Assembly (NCBI GenBank): GCA_024330215.1 | Contig: JANDLU010000013.1 | Coordinates: forward strand, 1-56,702 | Direction: 5' to 3' | Length of the DNA stretch: 56,702 nucleotides | Source: Candidatus Gaiellasilicea maunaloa | GTDB taxonomy: Bacteria; Actinomycetota; Thermoleophilia; Gaiellales; Gaiellaceae | Part shown: positions 34,944 to 43,621 of the stretch, one piece after another | How positions within the stretch are numbered: the first letter of the stretch is position 1 | Layout: each line of letters opens with the position of its first letter | Position numbers and translations under genes: made by a program | The notes under the pieces: model-generated | What the model saw: only the letters and a program-made list of their open reading frames with translations | Database searches by the model: none | Told to the model about the DNA's origin: nothing

Positions 34944-36199
34944 GCGTCCGCGTCCGCATGGCTCCGAGTCCTACCGGCGCGCTCCACGTCGGCGGTGTCC
35001 GGACGGCCCTCTTCAACTGGCTCTTCGCACGACATGTCGGCGGTGAGTTCTTCGTCCGGATCGAGAACACCGACACGAGCCGCGAGGTGCAGGGAGCCGT
35101 CGAGCACGCGCTCGACTCGCTCGCCTGGCTCGGTCTCGATTGGGATCGCCCGCCGACCTTCCAGCTCGATCGGATCGACGACTGCGCGGAGCTCGCGCGG
35201 CAACTCGTCGTGGAGGGCAAGGCTTACGAGGACGAGGGAGCGATCCGCTATCGGATGCCCGAGGAGGGCGTGACTGCGTGGGAGGACGTCGTCAAGGGCT
35301 GGATCGAGTTCCCGAACTCGGAGCTCGAGGACCTCGTACTCGTGCGCTCGGACGGGCGGCCGACCTATAACTTCGCCTCGCCGATGGAGGACGTCTGGGA
35401 CGGGATCACCCACGTGATCCGCGGTGACGACCACATCTCGAACACGCCCAAGCAGATCAAGCTGATCCAGGCGATCGGCGCCGAGTTGCCCGTGTACGCC
35501 CACGTCCCGAACGTGCTTGGCACGGACGGTAGGAAGCTCTCGAAGCGCCACGGTGCCGACGGCGTCGACGAGCTCCGCGCCGCCGGCTACGTCGCGCCGG
35601 CGCTGCTCAACTTCCTCGCACTCCTCGGCTGGGCACCCGACGGGGAGACGACGGTGATGTCGCGGGACGAGCTGATCGAGCGATTCGACCTCGGACGAGT
35701 GATCAAGAGCGCGGCGGCGTTCGACTACGACAAGCTCGACTGGCTGAACGGGGTCCATCTCCGCGCGCTGCCGCCGGCCGAGTACGCTGACATGCTCGTC
35801 GCCTACATGCGTGAGCAGGCGAACGACTGGCCGGAGGAGCGGATCCGTGCGGCCGCCCCCCTCGTGCAGGAGAAGATCGGGCGACTCGGCGAGTTCCCAG
35901 CCTTCGCGGGCTTTCTCTTTCAAGACATCGAGCCGGATCCGACCTTGCTCGACCGCGCGCTACTCGAGGCGGCGGCCGAGACACTCGACGACGTCGACCC
36001 CTTCGAGCCCGATCGGATCGAGACTGCGCTGAAGGCTCTCTGCGAGCGACTCGAGCTGAAGCCGCGACAGGCGTTTGCGCCGATCCGGGTCGCGCTCACC
36101 GGCTCGAGGATCTCGCCCGGTCTCTACGAGAGCCTGGCCCTCCTCGGCCGCGAGACCTCGGTGGCGCGGCTCAGGAGCGGGGCGGCCGCAGCGGCTTAG
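34940..36199 (+). CDS. gltX: Glutamate--tRNA ligase (compact)
   Basis: This 419-aa class I synthetase has a HIGH-type motif in MAPSPTGALHVGGVRTALFN and the KMSKS-type motif KLSKRHGADGV. FVRIENTDTSREV and HVIRGDDHISNTPKQ belong to the catalytic domain, and the C-terminal anticodon-binding bundle is present but short. Typical GltX is 460-490 aa. The frame up to the overlap with the MFS gene rules out a longer N-terminus. GTG start at 34940. Confidence 0.94.
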   Translation: MSVRVRMAPSPTGALHVGGVRTALFNWLFARHVGGEFFVRIENTDTSREVQGAVEHALDSLAWLGLDWDRPPTFQLDRIDDCAELARQLVVEGKAYEDEGAIRYRMPEEGVTAWEDVVKGWIEFPNSELEDLVLVRSDGRPTYNFASPMEDVWDGITHVIRGDDHISNTPKQIKLIQAIGAELPVYAHVPNVLGTDGRKLSKRHGADGVDELRAAGYVAPALLNFLALLGWAPDGETTVMSRDELIERFDLGRVIKSAAAFDYDKLDWLNGVHLRALPPAEYADMLVAYMREQANDWPEERIRAAAPLVQEKIGRLGEFPAFAGFLFQDIEPDPTLLDRALLEAAAETLDDVDPFEPDRIETALKALCERLELKPRQAFAPIRVALTGSRISPGLYESLALLGRETSVARLRSGAAAAA

Positions 36200-36341
36200 G
36201 TGGTGCGAGCGGGTCGAGCGCCCGCTGGAACTCGAGCCAGGCGCGTCGGCGATAGCTGGCGGTCGGAAGCGCATCGTGGAGCCGACGGCGACGTTCGTGC
36301 GTCAGGAGATCCTTCACCTCTCGGGGATCCTCGCTTCTCAT
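36171..36341 (-). CDS. Possible 56-aa basic protein
   Basis: The short frame from the ATG at 36339-36341 encodes an arginine-rich peptide (EVKDLLTHERRRRLHDALP, SYRRRAWLEFQRALDPL) and ends inside gltX (29-nt overlap). It fills most of the gap between gltX and the next gene and has ordinary codon-position composition. There is no ribosome site and no recognised family. It may be a real small protein or chance. Confidence 0.35.
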   Translation of the reverse strand: MRSEDPREVKDLLTHERRRRLHDALPTASYRRRAWLEFQRALDPLAPPKPLRPPRS

Positions 36342-36375
36342 TTGTAGAAAGGAAACGACGTTTACGCGGCCAGCG

Positions 36376-36927
36376 TTACGGGCGGCGCGACAGCCCGGCA
36401 CTCGCAGCGACGAGCGCAAGTCCGAGAATCCACAGTGGCCAGGTCCCGGAGAGCGCCCCGCCGAGCACGAGCGCGACACCCACGCCGAGGAGCACGAGCG
36501 GACGCAGCCGCGCCTCGGGCTGAGGCGGCGGCTCCTCGTCGACGCCTGCCTGCTCGAGTCGCTGGAGTGCGAGTCGAACGCCGAAGAGTGCCACCCGCCA
36601 CTCCCAGAGCAGCGGCGCGGCTGCGGCAGGACCTGCCTCGACGAGCATCTCGGCGACGTCGGCTGTCTCCTCGCGGGCGGCCAGGAGGGCGTACTCCAGC
36701 TCGTCGTACGCGCCGTCGTCGGTTCCGAGTCGGGGCACGAGCGCCTGCTCGGCGGCGGTATGAAGCGCGTACTGGAGCGCGGGCAGGTCGTCGCCGAGCT
36801 CGTCCAGCGCGTCGAGATCCGCGGCGGCTCGGTCGAGCGCCGACAACGTCGGGCGGAGATCGCGGCGCAGCCTGTCGAGCGCCCGCGCGGAGCTCGCTAC
36901 CCGATCCGATCCGGCGATCGGCCTCAC
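36376..36927 (-). CDS. Membrane-anchored helical protein of unknown function
   Basis: This 183-aa protein starts at the GTG at 36925-36927. Residues about 10-130 form long amphipathic helices rich in Ala, Leu, Asp and Arg (ALDRLRRDLRPTLSALDRAA, LEYALLAAREETADVAEML). The C-terminus holds two hydrophobic helices (LVLLGVGVALVLGG, WPLWILGLALVAASAG) that would anchor it in the membrane. The longer open frame upstream is antisense to the receiver gene. The family was not recognised. Confidence 0.6.
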   Translation of the reverse strand: MRPIAGSDRVASSARALDRLRRDLRPTLSALDRAAADLDALDELGDDLPALQYALHTAAEQALVPRLGTDDGAYDELEYALLAAREETADVAEMLVEAGPAAAAPLLWEWRVALFGVRLALQRLEQAGVDEEPPPQPEARLRPLVLLGVGVALVLGGALSGTWPLWILGLALVAASAGLSRRP

Positions 36928-37003
36928 GACCGCGAGTCTAACCCGTCGCCGACCCCGGCTCGAAATCCGCGCGTCGGCGAGACCTGTGTCTACACTCGGG
37001 CGC

Positions 37004-37366
37004 GTGAATCGCCCGCAACGCACCGTGCTCGTGGTCGACGACGAGCCGTCCCTGCGTCTTCTCTGCCGTGTCAACCTCGAGCTCGAGGGACACCGCGTGC
37101 TGGAGGCGGGATCGCTCGGCAACGCGCGCGAGCTGCTCGCCGCAGAGCAACTCGACGTCGTCCTGCTGGACGTCCACATCGGGGCGGACAACGGCCTCGA
37201 GCTGCTCGACGACATCGAGGGGCTCGATCTGCCGATTCGCGTGGTGATGCTCTCCGGGACCAGCGAGATCTCGCCGGCCGTGCGGGCGCGGGTCGCCGGG
37301 GTGCTGGGGAAGCCGTTCGCGCTCGAGGAGCTCTCCGCCGCGGTCTCCGACGAGGCGGTCCGCTAG
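37004..37366 (+). CDS. Stand-alone response-regulator receiver protein
   Basis: This 120-aa CheY-like protein has the acidic pocket VVDDEPSLR, phospho-acceptor aspartate in VVLLDVHIG (about residue 50), the Thr/Ser position in MLSGTSE and the lysine in LGKPFALEEL. It has no output domain and no adjacent kinase. The GTG at 37004 is chosen over GTG 36986 because a -10-like TACACT (36991-36996) lies 7 nt before it, implying a leaderless message. The downstream peptidase follows after 5 nt. Confidence 0.88.
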   Translation: MNRPQRTVLVVDDEPSLRLLCRVNLELEGHRVLEAGSLGNARELLAAEQLDVVLLDVHIGADNGLELLDDIEGLDLPIRVVMLSGTSEISPAVRARVAGVLGKPFALEELSAAVSDEAVR

Positions 37367-37371
37367 CCGGC

Positions 37372-38880
37372 GTGAGCACCACCGCCGTTCGCACGCCGCC
37401 GGACTACGAGGAGCGCCTGGCGCGCTATCTCTTCGAGCGCTCCGAGGAGGCGCGGGCGGTGCGCGTGGGGGAGAAGGAAACCTCCGACCAGGCGACGATC
37501 GTCGAGCGCTACGGCGATCTCTTCAGCCACGGTCAGGTGGAGGCGCTGAGGGAGGCCGAGCTGGGCGCCCCGGACGATGGTCGCGAGCGGCTCTACCGAC
37601 TCCGTAAGACCTGCGAGGCCGGGATCGTCGCGGCTGAGCTCGCCGCGCGCGAGGACGCGCTCGAGAACGCGATCCTCGCCGCCCGCATCACCTGGCGCGG
37701 CGAGGAGCTGCCCCTTCGCACCGCTCAGGCCAGGCTGGCCGTGCTTCCCGCCTACCGCGACCGCGACGAGCTCGGCGCGCTTCACAACGCCGAGAGCGCC
37801 CGCTTCAACCACGAGCGGCTCGCGCTGCTCGCGGCCGGCGAGACGCTCGAGGCGGATCTGTCCGGCGTGACTGACGCCGTCGAGCGGTCGAACGAGGAGA
37901 AGGGAATCTCGCTGCACGAGCTCGAGCGCGCGCTCGACAGCGCCAGCAAGAGCTCGACGGAGGCCTATGAGACGCTGCGCGAGCGCTGGTTTGGGAAGCT
38001 GCTCGGCCCGGAGCGGGAGACGGTGCCGACGTCTGCTCATACGAGCTATCTCCGGCGGCTCTCGCCGCTCGAGGCCACGTACACGAAGGAGCGCTCCGTC
38101 GAGGTCTGCGTGGAGACGCTCCGCCGGCTCGGCTTCGAGATCCAGTCGATCGCCGGAATCCGGCTCGATCTCGACGACCGGCCGCAGAAATCGCCGCGTG
38201 CGTGCGTGATCGCCTCGGACCCGCCCAACGTCGTCCACCTGATCACCCGCGCCCAGGGCGGCCTGCACGACTACCAGGCGTTCCTGCACGAGGCCGGCCA
38301 CGCGCTCCACTACGCGGGTTGCGATCCGAAGCTCCCCTTTACCTTCCGCAAGATCGCGCGCGACCATGCGCTGACCGAGATCTACTCCTACATCGTCGAG
38401 GCGATCTCGCGCGAGCCGGGCTGGCACGCAGAGCACTTCGGGCTCGGCGACGCCGAGGCACAGGAGAACGCCGAGGCGACGACTTTCCTCGAGGCGCTTC
38501 TCTTCCGCCGTTACACGGCGAAGCTCCAGTTCGAGCTCGAGTTCTGGAGCCGCTTCCCCGACGATGGGGGAACCCCGGCGGGCTATTCGCAGCGGCTCAC
38601 CGACGCGACCGGGATCCACTATCCGTCCGAGAACTTCCTCTCCGACACGGACTCGGGCTTCTACTCGGCCGACTACCTCCGCGCCTGGATCCGCTCGGCC
38701 CAGCTCCGGCAGCGCCTGGTCGCCGACATCGGCGAGGACTGGTGGCGCCGGGCGGAGACGGGGGAGCGCCTGCGCGAGCTCTTCCGCGAGGGAACGCGAC
38801 CGACGAGCGAGGAGATCGCCGAGCGGATCGGGTCCGACCCGCTCGACACCGCACCCCTTCTGCACGAGCTCGGCGCCTAG
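37372..38880 (+). CDS. M3-like zinc metallopeptidase
   Basis: This 502-aa protein has the gluzincin motif HEAGHALHYAG (His306, Glu307, His310), with a downstream acidic helix (LTEIYSYIVEAISREPGWH) that supplies the third ligand, as in M3 oligopeptidases. The N-terminal ~280 residues are helical with many charged residues. The spacing resembles oligopeptidase F-type enzymes, although the protein is shorter (usually about 600 aa). No signal peptide was found, so it is probably cytosolic. It is likely cotranscribed with the receiver gene 5 nt upstream. Confidence 0.8.
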   Translation: MSTTAVRTPPDYEERLARYLFERSEEARAVRVGEKETSDQATIVERYGDLFSHGQVEALREAELGAPDDGRERLYRLRKTCEAGIVAAELAAREDALENAILAARITWRGEELPLRTAQARLAVLPAYRDRDELGALHNAESARFNHERLALLAAGETLEADLSGVTDAVERSNEEKGISLHELERALDSASKSSTEAYETLRERWFGKLLGPERETVPTSAHTSYLRRLSPLEATYTKERSVEVCVETLRRLGFEIQSIAGIRLDLDDRPQKSPRACVIASDPPNVVHLITRAQGGLHDYQAFLHEAGHALHYAGCDPKLPFTFRKIARDHALTEIYSYIVEAISREPGWHAEHFGLGDAEAQENAEATTFLEALLFRRYTAKLQFELEFWSRFPDDGGTPAGYSQRLTDATGIHYPSENFLSDTDSGFYSADYLRAWIRSAQLRQRLVADIGEDWWRRAETGERLRELFREGTRPTSEEIAERIGSDPLDTAPLLHELGA

Positions 38881-38892
38881 CTTCAACAGCCC

Positions 38893-38939
38893 TTGACACC
38901 GGGCCTCTCGCCGTCGTATCGTAGACCTGAATCGGGTCT
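38893..38939 (+). promoter_or_regulatory. Promoter and inverted repeat of the Liv-type operon
   Basis: TTGACA at 38893-38898 and TATCGT at 38917-38922 are separated by 18 nt. AGACC (38923-38927) and GGTCT (about 38935-38939) form an inverted repeat just downstream, overlapping the expected start site. It is a candidate operator for the TetR-family regulator encoded later in the operon. AGGGAG supplies the ribosome site for the ATG at 38987. Confidence 0.55.
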
Positions 38940-38986
38940 CAGGTTTGGGTACGTGTCGGGGTCACTCTTTCACGGAGGCCAGGGAG

Positions 38987-40189
38987 ATGCAGGGAATGCG
39001 GTTCAAGCTTGCCGTGCTGCTCGCACTCGTCGTCGCGATGCTCGGCGCGCTCGTGACCGGCGCCGAGGCGAAGACAGCCGCCGGCACGGGCCAGACGGTC
39101 GCTTCGTCGTACAAGGTCGGGATCGTCTACTCGCGCACAGGGCTGCTCGCGGCCTACGGCGCCCAGTACATCCAGGGCCTTCGCTACGGCCTCGCCTACG
39201 CGACCAGGGGCACGAACGCAGTCAACGGACGCAAGCTCGAGCTGACGCTCGCCGATGACGGCACCGATCCCGTGAAGGCGGTCTCGGCCGCGAAGGACCT
39301 GATCGGCAAGGGCTACAAGATCCTCGCCGGCAGCGTCTCCTCCGGCGTCGCGCTCCAGATGGCGCCGCTCGCCGAGCAGAACAAGGTCCTCTTCATCTCC
39401 GGCCCGGCCGCGACCGACGCGATCACCGGGATCAACCAGTACACGTTCCGCTCGGGCCGCCAGACCTACCAGGACGTGAAGACCTCGGCGACGTTCCTCC
39501 GGGGCGCCGGCCGCAAGGTCGTCGTCTTCGCCCAGGACTCGGCATTCGGCGCCGGCAACTTCGCCGCCGTGAACGCGGTCGTCGGGAGCCAGGGTCACAC
39601 GGTGAATCGCCTGCTCGTGCCACTCTCGGCGCAGGACTTCACGCCGTTCGCGCAGCAGGCCAAGCAGGCGAATCCGGATCTGCTCTTCATCGCCTGGGCG
39701 GGGACGACAGGCCCGGCGATGTACCGGGCGCTGACCCAGCAGGGCGTCTTCGGCGTCTCGAACAAGGTCGTCACCGGGCTCCCGGAGCGCGCGACGTGGC
39801 AGAGCTTCGGTGAGGCCGCGACGCGGATCGACTTCCTCTCCCACTATGTGCCGCAGGGGCCGAAGAACAAGGTCAACGATTTCCTCGTCAATTCGATGCG
39901 GAAGCGCGGCCAGGTGCCGGACATCTTCACCCCGGACGGCTTCGTCGCCGGCCAGATGATCGTCCGCGCGCTCACCGAGGCGAAGGGCGACAACGTCGAC
40001 CGGATGATCTCCGCCCTCGAGGGCTGGAACTTCGTCGGCCCGAAGGGGCAGCAGTCGATCCGCCAGGCCGATCACGCGATGATCCAGCCGATGTTCCAGG
40101 TGAAGCTCACCCAGAACGGGACGAAGTTCACGCCGCGCGTGACCGCCCGGATCAAAGGCCAGTTCGTCGCCCCGCCGGAGCGGCGCTAA
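38987..40189 (+). CDS. ABC transporter substrate-binding protein (branched-chain amino acid type)
   Basis: This 400-aa exported protein of the periplasmic-binding type 6 family has a signal peptide: MQGMRF, a hydrophobic core LAVLLALVVAMLGALV and a likely cleavage after AEA. The mature part begins YKVGIVYSRTGLLAAYG and contains LADDGTDPVKAVSAAKDLI and FISGPAATDAI, typical of LivK-like binders. The ligand is not determinable from sequence; operon context points to an acid that is later activated with CoA. Confidence 0.9.
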   Translation: MQGMRFKLAVLLALVVAMLGALVTGAEAKTAAGTGQTVASSYKVGIVYSRTGLLAAYGAQYIQGLRYGLAYATRGTNAVNGRKLELTLADDGTDPVKAVSAAKDLIGKGYKILAGSVSSGVALQMAPLAEQNKVLFISGPAATDAITGINQYTFRSGRQTYQDVKTSATFLRGAGRKVVVFAQDSAFGAGNFAAVNAVVGSQGHTVNRLLVPLSAQDFTPFAQQAKQANPDLLFIAWAGTTGPAMYRALTQQGVFGVSNKVVTGLPERATWQSFGEAATRIDFLSHYVPQGPKNKVNDFLVNSMRKRGQVPDIFTPDGFVAGQMIVRALTEAKGDNVDRMISALEGWNFVGPKGQQSIRQADHAMIQPMFQVKLTQNGTKFTPRVTARIKGQFVAPPERR

Positions 40190-40215
40190 CAGGTAGCTCC
40201 GACTGCTCCCGGATC

Positions 40216-40971
40216 GTGGCTCCCCCCGCCCCGATCCTCGCCACGCGGAGCCTCGGGCTCGACATCGGCGGCGCCAGAATCGTCGCCGATGTCTCGCTCG
40301 AGGTCCGGGCAGGAGAGCTCGTCGGAATCATTGGTCCGAACGGCGCCGGCAAGACGACGCTCTTCAACCTGCTCTCGGGCCTTTTGAGCCCGACCTCGGG
40401 AACGGTCGAGCTGCATGGTCGCGACATCACCGGCGAGCCGCCGTTCCGGCGCACCCGGGCGGGCCTCGGTCGCACCTTCCAGGTCTCGAGCGTCTTCCCG
40501 CTCCTGAGCGTGCGCGAGAATGTACGGCTCGCGGCCGACTCGGAGCTCGGCGGGACGATGCGGATCTGGCAGCGGGCGTCGCGAGTCGGCGCCGAGCGGG
40601 CCGACCAGGCGCTCGAGCGCGTCGGCCTCGGCGGCCGCGGCGACTCGCCGGCCGGGCTCCTCTCGCACGGCGACCAGCGCAAGCTCGAGATCGCGATGTT
40701 GCTCGTCGGCAACCCGGACGTGATCCTGCTCGACGAGCCGATGGCCGGCGTCTCGGTCGAGGACGTCGACGAGCTCGTCGAGCTGATTCGGTCGGTGCAC
40801 GAGGAGGAGGGCAAGACGGTGCTGATGGTCGAGCATCGGATGGAGGTCGTGATCGGCCTCGCCGAGCGGATCGCGGTCATGCACCACGGTGCGCTCCTGG
40901 CCTTCGACGAGCCGGACGAGGTGATGGCGAACGAGACCGTGCAGACTGCCTATCTCGGGGAGCCGCTCTAG
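40216..40971 (+). CDS. livG: ABC transporter ATPase, LivG-type
   Basis: This 251-aa ATPase has Walker A GPNGAGKTTLFN, Q-loop FQVSSVFPLLSV, a degenerate signature LLSHGDQRKLEIAMLL (SHGDQ is normal for LivG), Walker B VILLDEPMAGVS and switch His MVEHRM. The GTG start lies 26 nt after the binding-protein gene. The stop overlaps the next start by one base (TAGTG). Confidence 0.93.
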   Translation: MAPPAPILATRSLGLDIGGARIVADVSLEVRAGELVGIIGPNGAGKTTLFNLLSGLLSPTSGTVELHGRDITGEPPFRRTRAGLGRTFQVSSVFPLLSVRENVRLAADSELGGTMRIWQRASRVGAERADQALERVGLGGRGDSPAGLLSHGDQRKLEIAMLLVGNPDVILLDEPMAGVSVEDVDELVELIRSVHEEEGKTVLMVEHRMEVVIGLAERIAVMHHGALLAFDEPDEVMANETVQTAYLGEPL

Positions 40972-42548
40972 TGCTGATCGAGGTTCGCGACCTGCACGTC
41001 CACCTCGGCGAGTCGCACGTGCTCCAGGGCGTGTCCTTCGAGGTGCCCGAGGGCGGCGTGACGGCGCTACTCGGCCGGAACGGGGTCGGCAAGACGACGA
41101 CGCTGCGGGCGCTGCTGGGCCTCGTGCCGCGTCGCGGGCGCGTCTCGCTGGCCGGGACCGACCTGACGCGTCTGCCCACCCACCGGATCGTCCGCCGCGG
41201 GGTCGGGTACGTGCCGGAGGATCGCGACGTCTTCGCCGGTCTCACGGTCGCGGAGAACCTGCGCCTCTCGGAGCGGAACGGCAATCCCCGCTACGAGCTC
41301 GTCTACGAGCTCTTCCCGGAGTTGAAGACGCGCGGGGGGCAGAAGGCGGGCACGCTCTCCGGCGGCCAGCAGCAGATGGTCGCGATCGCCCGCGCACTGC
41401 TGAACGAGAATCCCGTCCTGCTCGTGGACGAGCCGACCAAGGGCCTCGCGCCGCTGCTCGTGACCGAGGTCGCCGCGGCGCTCGAGCGGGCGGCGGAGCT
41501 CGCGACCGTGCTCCTCGTGGAGCAGAACCTCGCGGTCGTCGCGCGGGTCGCGCAGCAGGTCGTCGTCCTGGACGGCGGCCGGGTCGTCCATGCGGGCGAC
41601 GCGAAGGAGCTGCTCGCCGACCCAGAGCGTGTGCGTGCGCTGCTCGGAGGTCCATGGAGGCGGGCATTGAGTACGTTCATCCTCCTGACGATTACGGGGC
41701 TCGGGCTCGGAGCGATGTACTTCCTGATCGCGTCCGGCCTCTCGCTGATCTACGGGCTGATGGGCGTGCTCAACTTCGCGCACGGCGCTTTCCTGACCGT
41801 CGGTGCCTACGCGACGTGGTGGACGTCGACCCACGTCGGCGGCGGGCCGGGGACGAAGCTGCTCGTCGGCGCGATCGCCGGTCTCGCGGTGGGTGCCGTG
41901 CTCGCCGCGCTCGTCGAGCTCGTCCTGATCCGACCGCTCTACGAGCGCGCGATCGAGCAGGTGCTCGTCACCGTCGGCCTCGCTCTCGTCTTGAGCGCGC
42001 TCGTCGAGGCGATCTGGGGGTTCGACGCGCGCCAGTTCCCCGTCCCGGACTGGCTGATCGACACGACCACGATCTTCGGCGCGAACATCCCGAACGACCG
42101 CTTCCTCGAGATCGCGACGGCGGTGCTCGTCTTCCTCGGGCTGACGGCCTTCCTGCGCTACACCCGCTACGGGCTGATCGTCCGCGCCGGCGTGGAGAAC
42201 CGCGCGATGGTGACGGCGCTCGGAATCGACGTGCGCAAGGCGTTCACGCTCGTGTTCGCGATCGGTGGGCTCGCGGCCGCGCTCGCCGGTGTGCTCTCGG
42301 GCGTCTACTTCGGCGCCGTCGACCCCGGCCGCGGGACGTCGCTCCTGATCTTCGCATTCATCGTCGTCGTGATCGGGGGCTTCGGCTCGATCGGCGGCAC
42401 CGCGATCGCAGCGATCGTCGTCGGCCTGGTACAGCAGTACGCGAACTACTACGCCTCCAGCGGCCTCGGCGATCTTGCAGTCGTGCTCCTGCTCGCGCTC
42501 GTCCTGCTCGCCCGGCCCGGCGGGCTCGCTCCGAAAGTGGCGCACTGA
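40971..42548 (+). CDS. LivF ATPase fused in frame to LivH permease
   Basis: This is a single 525-residue frame. Residues 1-232 are a complete LivF ATPase: GRNGVGKTTTLRALLG, GYVPEDRDVFAGLTV, LSGGQQQMVAIARALL, VLLVDEPTKGLAP. From residue 233 a complete LivH permease follows with about eight helices (YFLIASGLSLIYGLMGVLNF, AHGAFLTVGAYATW, the EAA-like loop GVENRAMVTALGID). The join is GGPWRRALSTFILL with no stop codon. An internal GGAGG with an in-frame TTG at 41667 could start a separate LivH. The two proteins are normally separate; both halves look intact. Confidence 0.9.
   Translation: MLIEVRDLHVHLGESHVLQGVSFEVPEGGVTALLGRNGVGKTTTLRALLGLVPRRGRVSLAGTDLTRLPTHRIVRRGVGYVPEDRDVFAGLTVAENLRLSERNGNPRYELVYELFPELKTRGGQKAGTLSGGQQQMVAIARALLNENPVLLVDEPTKGLAPLLVTEVAAALERAAELATVLLVEQNLAVVARVAQQVVVLDGGRVVHAGDAKELLADPERVRALLGGPWRRALSTFILLTITGLGLGAMYFLIASGLSLIYGLMGVLNFAHGAFLTVGAYATWWTSTHVGGGPGTKLLVGAIAGLAVGAVLAALVELVLIRPLYERAIEQVLVTVGLALVLSALVEAIWGFDARQFPVPDWLIDTTTIFGANIPNDRFLEIATAVLVFLGLTAFLRYTRYGLIVRAGVENRAMVTALGIDVRKAFTLVFAIGGLAAALAGVLSGVYFGAVDPGRGTSLLIFAFIVVVIGGFGSIGGTAIAAIVVGLVQQYANYYASSGLGDLAVVLLLALVLLARPGGLAPKVAH
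41656..41669 (+). promoter_or_regulatory. Internal ribosome-binding site at the LivF-LivH junction
   Basis: GGAGG at 41656-41660 is followed after 6 nt by TTG (41667-41669) in the reading frame. It falls precisely where the permease domain begins, so it may be the original livH start, kept after loss of the livF stop. An ATG at 41654 lies out of frame and overlaps this site. Confidence 0.5.
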
Positions 42549-43621
42549 TGGCGCGGCGCGCGCTCGCGTTCGTCATTCCGCTCGTCCTGCTCGCGGTACT
42601 CGCGATCGTGCCGACGCTGCCGCTCGACGTCCCGGTCGTCTTCGCCGGCCCGCTCGACAGTCCCGGCACGCTCGGGCTGCTCGCGCTCTGCCTCCTCTTC
42701 GCCGGGATCGCGCTCACCTACGACCTGCTCTTCGGCTTCACGGGGCTGCTCTCGTTCGGGCACGCGCTCTACTTCGCGATCGGCGTCTACGTGACGGCGA
42801 TCGCGCTGACGCGGTGGGAGTGGTCGCTCTGGCAGGCCGTTGCGATCACGGCCGCGGTGGGGATCGTCGTCCCGCTCGTGCTCGGCGGGGTCAGCCTGCG
42901 GGTCGGCGGGATCGCGTTCGCGATGGTGACGCTCGCGTTCGCGCAAGCCGGTCAGGTGCTCGTGCAGAAGAACCCGGACGGCCTCACGGGTGGGGAGGAG
43001 GGGCTCGGCCTCGACTCCGATCCGCTGCCCGACTTCTTCGTCGGCGTCCTGAACGCCAAGTACCTCTACTGGCTGGCGCTCGGCTACGCCGCGTTCGTCT
43101 TCCTCGTTGTCCGTTTTGCCGTCTCTTCATCGCCGGGACATGTGTGGCAGGCGATCCGGGAGAACGAGCGCCGCGTCGAGGTGATCGGCCTGCGCCCGTT
43201 CGGCTTCAAGCTGATCGCATTCGTGCTCGCCTCGTTCCTCGCCACGCTCGGCGGGATCGTCTGGCTGATCGTGGTCGGCACGGGCGCCTCGCCGCAGGTG
43301 ACGACGGCGAACTTCACCCTGACGCTGCTCGTGATGGTCGTGATCGGCGGCGCCGGGACGAGGTACGGAGCACTGCTCGGCGGCTTCCTCTACACGCTCC
43401 TCGATCTCCGGCTCGGCTCGTTCGCGAGCTCGACGCAGGTGCAGGATCTGCCGACCGTGATCCGGACGCCGCTCTCCGAGCCGCTCTTCATCCTCGGCAC
43501 CCTCTTCATCCTGCTCGTCTTCTTCGTCCCCGGCGGGCTCGCGGGGTTCGGCCGGCGCCTGCGGGTGCTGCGCCGCTCCGCCGGATTGGACAAGGGCGGC
43601 CTCGAGGGGTCGCGGCCGTGA
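42548..43621 (+). CDS. livM: ABC transporter permease, LivM-type
   Basis: This 357-aa integral membrane protein has about ten helices and is the second permease of the importer. Characteristic segments are YDLLFGFTGLLSFGHALYFA and SLRVGGIAFAMVTLAFAQAG, and the EAA-like loop that contacts the ATPase (IRENERRVEVIGLRPFGFK). It starts one base inside the stop of the fused gene (TGATG) and overlaps the hydrolase gene by 4 nt. Confidence 0.93.
   Translation: MARRALAFVIPLVLLAVLAIVPTLPLDVPVVFAGPLDSPGTLGLLALCLLFAGIALTYDLLFGFTGLLSFGHALYFAIGVYVTAIALTRWEWSLWQAVAITAAVGIVVPLVLGGVSLRVGGIAFAMVTLAFAQAGQVLVQKNPDGLTGGEEGLGLDSDPLPDFFVGVLNAKYLYWLALGYAAFVFLVVRFAVSSSPGHVWQAIRENERRVEVIGLRPFGFKLIAFVLASFLATLGGIVWLIVVGTGASPQVTTANFTLTLLVMVVIGGAGTRYGALLGGFLYTLLDLRLGSFASSTQVQDLPTVIRTPLSEPLFILGTLFILLVFFVPGGLAGFGRRLRVLRRSAGLDKGGLEGSRP

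Noticed and set aside
41654-43621. ATG 41654 as a separate start for a permease
   Set aside because: That ATG is out of frame with LivH; its frame gives a low-complexity shadow until it meets LivM. LivM has its own ATG at 42548.
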